From CAYVBN01 sp964538565 (GTDB taxonomy: Bacteria > Pseudomonadota > Alphaproteobacteria > Rhizobiales > Xanthobacteraceae): DNA of 10,845 nucleotides. Positions 6,696-10,845 of the stretch are shown in pieces. Made by a program: the position numbers and the translations under genes. A model generated the notes under the pieces. It did not search any database. It saw nothing but the letters and a program-made list of their open reading frames with translations, and was not told the origin of the DNA. The stretch lies in assembly GCA_964538565.1 (NCBI GenBank), contig CAZIGW010000325.1, forward strand, positions 1 to 10,845. Direction: 5' to 3'. Positions within the stretch are counted from its first letter, which is position 1, and each line of letters starts with the position of its first letter.

Positions 6696-8194
6696 GTCCC
6701 GAGGAAGCGAAGCTCGTCCGCCGCGCGGCCGTCCTGGTCGTGCTGCTCGTCGGCCTGCGGCTCGTGCTCGCCGCCGCGATGCCGCTCGCCGCCGACGAGG
6801 CCTATTACTGGCTGTGGTCGAAGCATCTGGCCGGCGGCTACTACGATCATCCGCCGGCGATCGCCTGGCTGATCCGGCTCGGCACCATGATGGCCGGCGA
6901 CCGCGAGATCGGCGTCCGCCTCGTGCCCGTGCTGCTGGCGCTGCCGATGAGCTGGGCGGTCTATCGCGCCGCCGATCTCCTGTTCGCCAGCCGGCGCATC
7001 GCCGCGCGCGCCGCCGTCTACCTCAACCTCACGCCGCTGGTGGCGGCCGGCACCGTCATCGTCACGCCGGACGCGCCCCTGCTCGTCGCCTCCGCATTCC
7101 TGCTCTACGCGCTTGCCGGGGTGCAGGCGAGCGGCCGCGGCGCCTGGTGGATCGCGGTCGGCGCGGCCGCGGGCGCGGCGCTGCTCTCGAAATACACCGC
7201 GCTCTTCTTCGGCGCCGGCATCGTGCTCTGGCTCGCGCTCGTGCCCGAAGAGCGGCGCTGGTTCCGCTCGCCCTGGCTCTATCTCGGCGGGCTCGTGGCG
7301 CTGGCGCTGTTCTCGCCCGTCATCGTCTGGAACGCCGAGCACGGCTGGGTGTCGTTCATCAAGCAGTTCGGCCGCGCGCGCGCCGACGAATTCACGCTGC
7401 GCTATCTCGCCGAGCTCATCCCGGTGCAGATCGGCCTCGCGACTCCGCCGGTCTTCCTGCTCGGCTGCGCCGGACTTTTCGCCATGCTGCAAGGGCGGGG
7501 CGGCGCGCGGCCGGCGCGCGTTCTGCTCGGCGCGATGATCTGGCCGATCGTCCTCTATTTCCTGTGGCATTCGCTGCACGACCGGGTGGAGGGGAACTGG
7601 CTGGCGCCGGTCTACCCGGCCTTCGCCGTCGCGGCGGCGCTCGCGGCGGAGGAATTGCCGTGGCAGGGCGCGATGGCGCGGCTTGTCGCATTCTCGCGCC
7701 GCTGGGCGGTGCCGACCGGCATCGTCCTGTTCGTGGCGGTCGCCGTGCAGGCGGCAACCGGTCTTGTCCCGCTGCGCCGCGACCCGACTGCGCGGCTGCT
7801 CGCCGTCGGCTGGCGCGAACTGGCGCAGGACATCGAGGCGCATCGCCTCGCGCTCGACGCCAGATGCGTGGTCGCAACCAACTACGGGCTGGCGGCCTGG
7901 CTCAGCTTCTATCTGCCGCGCGGCACGCCGGTGGTGCAGATGAACGAGCGCATCCGCTGGGCGAACATGCCGGAGCCCGATCCGGCGCTGTTCAGCGGCC
8001 GTGTGCTCTACGTCGGTGATCCAAACATCGATCCGACGCCCGAGCTGCGGACCCGCTATGCGACGGTCGAGCCGCAGGGGCAGGTGATCCGCAGCCGCAA
8101 CGGGCAGTCGATCGAGGCCTATCGGATCGATCTCTTGTCCGGCCTCAAGGCCGATCCGCTCGATCGCCTGCCGCCACCGGAACTCCGGCGGTAG
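6692..8194 (+). CDS. ArnT/PMT-type membrane glycosyltransferase (GT39/GT83 family)
   Basis: This 500-residue polytopic membrane protein should take a sugar from a polyprenyl-phosphate donor and attach it to an acceptor on the periplasmic side. After a first helix (about residues 12-30), the first periplasmic loop carries D35-E36 in ADEAYYWLWSKHL, the conserved acidic pair of the GT-C family, followed by GGYYDHPPAIAWLI, a hallmark of ArnT and Rgt-like enzymes. VTPDAPLL and LLSKYTALFF are further family motifs. About nine or ten more hydrophobic segments run to about residue 370. A soluble C-terminal domain of about 130 residues follows, probably periplasmic. The ATGA overlap with the GT2-GtrA gene indicates coupled translation and a shared pathway. 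Rhizobial RgtA-D, which add galacturonate to lipid A and LPS core from a polyprenyl donor, are a good functional analogy, but the acceptor and sugar are inferred, not shown. Confidence 0.9.
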   Translation: MSPEEAKLVRRAAVLVVLLVGLRLVLAAAMPLAADEAYYWLWSKHLAGGYYDHPPAIAWLIRLGTMMAGDREIGVRLVPVLLALPMSWAVYRAADLLFASRRIAARAAVYLNLTPLVAAGTVIVTPDAPLLVASAFLLYALAGVQASGRGAWWIAVGAAAGAALLSKYTALFFGAGIVLWLALVPEERRWFRSPWLYLGGLVALALFSPVIVWNAEHGWVSFIKQFGRARADEFTLRYLAELIPVQIGLATPPVFLLGCAGLFAMLQGRGGARPARVLLGAMIWPIVLYFLWHSLHDRVEGNWLAPVYPAFAVAAALAAEELPWQGAMARLVAFSRRWAVPTGIVLFVAVAVQAATGLVPLRRDPTARLLAVGWRELAQDIEAHRLALDARCVVATNYGLAAWLSFYLPRGTPVVQMNERIRWANMPEPDPALFSGRVLYVGDPNIDPTPELRTRYATVEPQGQVIRSRNGQSIEAYRIDLLSGLKADPLDRLPPPELRR

Positions 8195-8276
8195 CGCGTG
8201 TCCGGCGAAGCGGAGGCCGGCTCGCCCGCAGAAATGCGGTCAAACGTTGAATCCGGAGCCCGACCCGGTGCGACCT
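8195..8276. repeat. Possible member of a Rhizobiales dispersed intergenic repeat
   Basis: Between the convergent glycosyltransferase and DUF488 genes, the words GTGTCCGGCGAAGCGGA, GCCGG, AAATGCGGTCAAA and GGAGCCCGACC occur in the same order and spacing as I remember from a family of short repeats found between genes in many Rhizobiales genomes. The final palindrome (a CGATCCC/GGGATCG-type stem) that I recall in full copies is degraded here. CCGGC and GCCGG (8202-8206 and 8216-8220) can form a 5-bp stem. This call rests on memory, not on an alignment. It is also where transcripts from both sides should end, but no T-run terminator is visible. Confidence 0.35.
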
Positions 8277-8307
8277 GATCGAGGTGCATGCCAAAGCCGA
8301 CCGGCTG

Positions 8308-8766
8308 TCAGAAGAGCGGGGCCGCGAGGTGTGTCGCCTCGGCGCCGGTCCGCTCGCACACCAGCTCGGCGATGCGTCGCCGATGACAGTGGTCGGGGTC
8401 GCGTTCGTAGCAGAGCAGGCACACGCGGGTGCCCGAGCGCACGATGGCGGTCAGCTCGTCGAGCTGCTCCTGGGCCTCGGGCGTGGCGAGATGCGTTTCG
8501 TAGATGCGGAACAGATCGTCGAGCCGTCCCTGGCGCGCGGCCGTGCGCCCTTCGGCGGGCGTGCCGAGCCCGCGCAGATGCAGATAGCGGATGCCGGCTT
8601 CGTCGAGCCCCGCCGCGAGCTGGCGCTTGGAGAAGCCGGGACGGCGCGAGGCCGCGACCGCGCGCGTATCGACCACGAGCTCGACCCCGGCGTCCGCGAG
8701 CTCGCCGATCACGGCCGCGGACGTCGCCTGCTCGTAGCCGATGGTGAAGAGCGGCGGCTTGCTCAC
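8308..8766 (-). CDS. DUF488 family protein
   Basis: This 152-residue soluble protein has the expected DUF488 layout: FTIGYE near the N-terminus (residues 7-12), VDTRAVAASRRPGFS at 32-46, YLHLRGLG at 61-68, and the C-terminal Cys/His cluster CLLCYERDPDHCHRR at 116-130. The paired Cys and His residues could bind a metal or take part in catalysis, but the family's biochemical role is not established to my knowledge. It starts with GTG at 8766-8764. The GTG overlaps the TGA of the DUF72 gene (GTGA), which fixes the start and implies coupled translation, since no strong Shine-Dalgarno precedes it. DUF488 and DUF72 genes are often neighbours in bacteria, so they may share a function. The gene is full length and shows no damage. 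Confidence 0.9.
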   Translation of the reverse strand: MSKPPLFTIGYEQATSAAVIGELADAGVELVVDTRAVAASRRPGFSKRQLAAGLDEAGIRYLHLRGLGTPAEGRTAARQGRLDDLFRIYETHLATPEAQEQLDELTAIVRSGTRVCLLCYERDPDHCHRRRIAELVCERTGAEATHLAAPLF

Positions 8767-9569
8767 GTTCTGACCCGCTCGATCATCGCCATGGCGGCCG
8801 CGGGGGCGCGCACCTTGCCGGAATGGATGAAATAGACGAACGCGTCGCGCGGCTTTCCCTTTGATCTCTTCGCCTCGGCGACGCGCGGCAGGTCCTCCGG
8901 CTCGCCGCCCGAGGCCCAGGTCCTGACGCGCTCGGCCCAGGCGTCGAGCGCCTTTGGCGGATAGGCGGTCGGAATCGTGTCGTCGCCCTGCTGCAGGCGG
9001 GCGTAGACGAACTCGCCGGTGACGTCGGCGATGGCCGGGTAGGTCGGATGATCGGCATAGACCACCGGCACCGCGAACTTGCGCAGCAGTGAGATGAATT
9101 CCGGGGCGCGGAAGCTCTCGTGCCGCACCTCGACGACATGGCGCAGCCGGCGGCCGTTGCGCTCGCGCGGCAGCAGCGCGAGAAAGGCGCCGAAGTCCGC
9201 CGCGTCGAATTTTTTGGTCGGGGCGAACTGCCACAGGACGGGACCGAGGCGTTCGCCCAATTCGAGCACGCCGGAGGCGAAGAAGCGCTCGATCGATTCG
9301 CCGGCTTCCGCGAGCACGCGCCGGTTGGTGGCAAAGCGCGGCCCCTTCACCGAGAACACGAAACCGTCGGGTGTCTCGCGCGCCCACTTGCGGAAGCTCT
9401 CGGGCTTCTGTGAGCCGTAGTAGGTGGCGTTGATCTCGATCGCGGTGAGATGGCTTGCCGCATAGGCGAGCTCCTTCGCGTGCGGGAGACCCTTGGGATA
9501 GAAGACGCCGCGCCACGGCTCGAAGGTCCAGCCGCCGATGCCGACGCGGATCCTGCCGGGTGTGTCCAT
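8763..9569 (-). CDS. DUF72 family protein (YecE-like)
   Basis: This 268-residue soluble protein is a DUF72 member, a TIM-barrel-like family of unproven function. The N-terminus has the family opening VGIGGWTFEPWRGVFYPKGL (residues 9-28), then EINATYY at 45-51, FSVKGPRFATN, GPVLWQFAP, a VEVRHESF strand and an ADVTGEFVYARLQ segment. The terminal helix region reads VYFIHSGKVRAPAAAMAM. Many relatives have an Asn at the site occupied here by the His of FIHSG, so this residue may be a local variation. The ATG at 9569 has AAGGAG five bases upstream, a decisive start. It is the first gene of a two-gene operon with DUF488, transcribed away from the groEL terminator region. The substrate and reaction are unknown. 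Confidence 0.93.
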   Translation of the reverse strand: MDTPGRIRVGIGGWTFEPWRGVFYPKGLPHAKELAYAASHLTAIEINATYYGSQKPESFRKWARETPDGFVFSVKGPRFATNRRVLAEAGESIERFFASGVLELGERLGPVLWQFAPTKKFDAADFGAFLALLPRERNGRRLRHVVEVRHESFRAPEFISLLRKFAVPVVYADHPTYPAIADVTGEFVYARLQQGDDTIPTAYPPKALDAWAERVRTWASGGEPEDLPRVAEAKRSKGKPRDAFVYFIHSGKVRAPAAAMAMIERVRT

Positions 9570-9574
9570 ATGAT

Positions 9575-9580
9575 CTCCTT
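9575..9580 (-). promoter_or_regulatory. Ribosome binding site for the DUF72 gene
   Basis: The minus strand reads AAGGAG here, five bases before the ATG at 9569. It supports this start over longer readings of the same frame. Confidence 0.8.
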
Positions 9581-9655
9581 ACGCAGTCTTCGGGTGCATG
9601 CGAACCTGCACGCCAGACGTGGGCCCCGGATCGGCGCCACACCACGCACGAGTTG

Positions 9656-9743
9656 ACGCAGATCGCGCAGGCCTATCTGCGTGGGCTGCGGTGTGCCCAG
9701 GGAACGAGGCTGTGCTCGATGGGCAGGCCCGTGTCCGCAGCCC
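9656..9743. other. Inverted-repeat-rich intergenic segment upstream of the DUF72 operon
   Basis: The 229 bases between the DUF72 start and the groEL terminator contain no gene I can support. Within them ACGCAGAT (9656-9663) pairs perfectly with ATCTGCGT (9675-9682). Immediately after, GGGCTGCGG (9683-9691) pairs with CCGCAGCCC (9735-9743), and nested inside that pair TGCCC (9694-9698) can pair with GGGCA (9721-9725). On the minus strand this would lie in the leader or promoter region of the DUF72-DUF488 operon. It could be an operator, a structured leader or a decayed palindromic element; it does not fold as a tRNA. I see no clear promoter boxes. Confidence 0.4.
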
Positions 9744-9798
9744 GGTGCCCAGTACCGCGCTGCCGGGCCAGGACCCACAGCGAAGCCGATCCTGGCAC

Positions 9799-9828
9799 AA
9801 AAAAGGCCCGGGCGTGACGCCCGGGCCT
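9799..9828 (-). terminator. Intrinsic terminator of the groEL transcript
   Basis: Read on the minus strand, AGGCCCGGGCG and CGCCCGGGCCT form a perfect 11-bp GC-rich stem with a TCA loop, followed directly by a T-run (the As at 9799-9804 on the plus strand). This is a textbook rho-independent terminator. It lies 110 bases past the groEL stop codon, after the duplicated groEL tail. Confidence 0.93.
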
Positions 9829-9851
9829 CGTTTCGTCGATCGTGCAACCGA

Positions 9852-9876
9852 TCAGAAGTCCATCCCGCCACCACCC
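9852..9876 (-). repeat. Second copy of the groEL 3' end (25 bp)
   Basis: These 25 bases match 9939-9963 with a single mismatch (plus-strand A at 9870 against G at 9957), at an offset of 87 bases. On the minus strand they would encode the last residues of GroEL (GGGGMDF) plus its stop. The upstream in-frame sequence meets a TGA within about 12 codons and shows no GroEL similarity, so this is a detached tail and not a gene. Confidence 0.92.
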
Positions 9877-9877
9877 G

Positions 9878-9903
9878 CTGAAGTCGGCTGTTGCCGACTT
9901 CAG
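9878..9903. repeat. Perfect 11-bp inverted repeat between the two groEL tail copies
   Basis: CTGAAGTCGGC (9878-9888) and GCCGACTTCAG (9893-9903) are perfect reverse complements around a 4-base TGTT loop. In the groEL transcript this would form a stable hairpin between the stop codon and the terminator. No T-run follows on the minus strand, so it is not itself a terminator. It occupies the half of the 62-nt insert next to the duplicated tail. Confidence 0.9.
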
Positions 9904-9938
9904 GTTCTTTGTACGCCGGGTGGTCTGGAGAGACTTCC

Positions 9939-10845
9939 TCAGAAGTCCATCCCGCCGCCACCCGGCATGGCGGGCGCCGGGGCCTGCTTCTTCGGCAGCT
10001 CGGCGACCATCGCCTCCGTGGTGATGAGCAGGCCGGCGACCGAGGCGGCGTCCTGCAGCGCGGTGCGCACGACCTTGGTCGGGTCGATGATGCCCTTGCT
10101 CATCAGGTTGCCGTACTCGCCGCTCTGCGCGTCGAAGCCGAACGCATAGGTGTCCTTCTCGAGCACCTTACCGACCACGACCGAGCCGTCCTCGCCGGCG
10201 TTGAGGGCGATCTGGCGCGCCGGGTAGGAGAGCGCCTTGCGAACGATCTCGACGCCGGTCTTCTGGTCCTCGTTCTGCGTGCGGATGCGCTTGAGCGCCT
10301 CGGTGGCGCGCAGCAGCGCGACGCCGCCGCCCGGCAGGATGCCTTCCTCGACCGCGGCGCGGGTCGCGTGCATCGCGTCATCAACGCGATCCTTGCGCTC
10401 CTTCACCTCGACTTCGGTCGCGCCGCCGACGCGGATCACCGCGACGCCGCCGGCGAGCTTGGCGAGCCGCTCCTGCAGCTTCTCGCGGTCGTAGTCGGAG
10501 GTGGTCTCCTCGATCTGCGCCTTGATCTGGGCGATGCGGGCCTCGATGTCGGCCTTCTTGCCGGCGCCGTTGACGATCGTGGTGTTCTCCTTGTCGATCA
10601 TCACCTTCTTGGCGCGACCGAGCATGTTGATCGTCACGTTCTCGAGCTTGATGCCGAGGTCTTCGCTGATCGCCTGGCCGCCGGTGAGGATGGCGATGTC
10701 CTGCAGCATCGCCTTGCGGCGATCGCCGAAGCCGGGCGCCTTCACGGCCGCGACCTTGAGGCCGCCGCGCAGCTTGTTGACCACGAGGGTGGCGAGCGCC
10801 TCGCCCTCGACGTCCTCGGCGATGATGAGCAGCGGCTTGCCGGTC
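9939..10845 (-). CDS. groEL: Chaperonin GroEL, C-terminal part (5' end beyond the window)
   Basis: GroEL is the 60-kDa subunit of the double-ring chaperonin that folds cytosolic proteins with GroES and ATP. The window holds about 301 codons, roughly E. coli residues 270 to the end, beginning TGKPLLIIAEDVEGEALATL and covering the rest of the apical, intermediate and equatorial domains. KAPGFGDRRKAMLQDIA and ATSDYDREKLQERLAKL-type stretches are conserved (TTSDYDREKLQERL here). The ATPase aspartate (D398 of E. coli) is the second D of VDDAMHATRAAVEEG, and the nucleotide-contacting PGGGVALLR follows. The protein ends KKQAPAPAMPGGGGMDF, a short alphaproteobacterial-style tail. The frame is open through the right edge, so the gene is truncated only by the window; groES is expected further upstream on the minus strand. 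The 3' untranslated region carries a duplicated tail, a hairpin and a strong terminator. Confidence 0.97.
   Translation of the reverse strand, partial: TGKPLLIIAEDVEGEALATLVVNKLRGGLKVAAVKAPGFGDRRKAMLQDIAILTGGQAISEDLGIKLENVTINMLGRAKKVMIDKENTTIVNGAGKKADIEARIAQIKAQIEETTSDYDREKLQERLAKLAGGVAVIRVGGATEVEVKERKDRVDDAMHATRAAVEEGILPGGGVALLRATEALKRIRTQNEDQKTGVEIVRKALSYPARQIALNAGEDGSVVVGKVLEKDTYAFGFDAQSGEYGNLMSKGIIDPTKVVRTALQDAASVAGLLITTEAMVAELPKKQAPAPAMPGGGGMDF

Noticed and set aside
8308..9645. A single 445-residue minus-strand protein covering both DUF488 and the region of DUF72
   Set aside because: Only its last 152 residues resemble a known family. The upstream part is DUF72 read out of frame, and the GTG at 8766 in a GTGA overlap is the real start.
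9654..9682. TTGACG as a promoter -35 box on the plus strand
   Set aside because: No suitable -10 box lies 16-18 bases downstream, and no plus-strand gene follows before the groEL terminator.
9683..9743. Possible tRNA or small structured RNA
   Set aside because: The outer stem is 9 bp with 43 bases inside. There is no cloverleaf, T-loop consensus or CCA-type end, so no RNA family can be named.
1..10845. CRISPR array, insertion sequence or prophage genes
   Set aside because: There are no regularly spaced repeats, no transposase or integrase frame, and no phage structural motifs in either strand.

Overview
The window is GC-rich, tightly packed bacterial DNA. A GroEL ending in GGGGMDF, an A-type cytochrome oxidase subunit I, many four-base ATGA/GTGA gene overlaps and an intergenic sequence resembling a Rhizobiales dispersed repeat together suggest an alphaproteobacterium, probably Hyphomicrobiales (Rhizobiales). 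No gene allows a genus-level call.

Layout, left to right. (1) Positions 1-2316, plus strand: an ABC-2 type export operon. A complete ATPase (236-1165) and a membrane permease (1162-2316) overlap by ATGA. They are preceded by an odd chimeric fragment (1-239). Its first 167 bases are a near-copy of the ATPase Walker A region, and its last 23 codons look like the end of a HlyD-type membrane fusion protein. (2) 2495-4141, plus: a solitary cytochrome c oxidase subunit I (ctaD) with no other oxidase gene beside it and a Gln in place of the usual Mg-site His. (3) 4289-5509, plus: a major facilitator superfamily transporter. (4) 5562-8194, plus: a translationally coupled pair, a GT2 polyprenyl-phosphate glycosyltransferase fused to a GtrA membrane domain and an ArnT/PMT-type (GT39/GT83) membrane glycosyltransferase. 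The first probably makes and flips a lipid-linked sugar, and the second probably transfers it to an envelope acceptor such as lipid A or LPS core. (5) 8308-9569, minus: a DUF72-DUF488 pair overlapping by GTGA, convergent with the glycosyltransferase pair. (6) 9570-9938: inverted repeats, a strong intrinsic terminator and a duplicated groEL tail. (7) 9939-10845, minus: the C-terminal half of groEL, cut by the window edge.

Most genes here are ordinary. No clearly new multi-gene system is visible. The strongest unexplained signals are the ATPase segment duplication at the left edge, whose differences are all synonymous, and the 25-bp duplication of the groEL 3' end flanking a 62-nt hairpin-bearing insert just before the groEL terminator.
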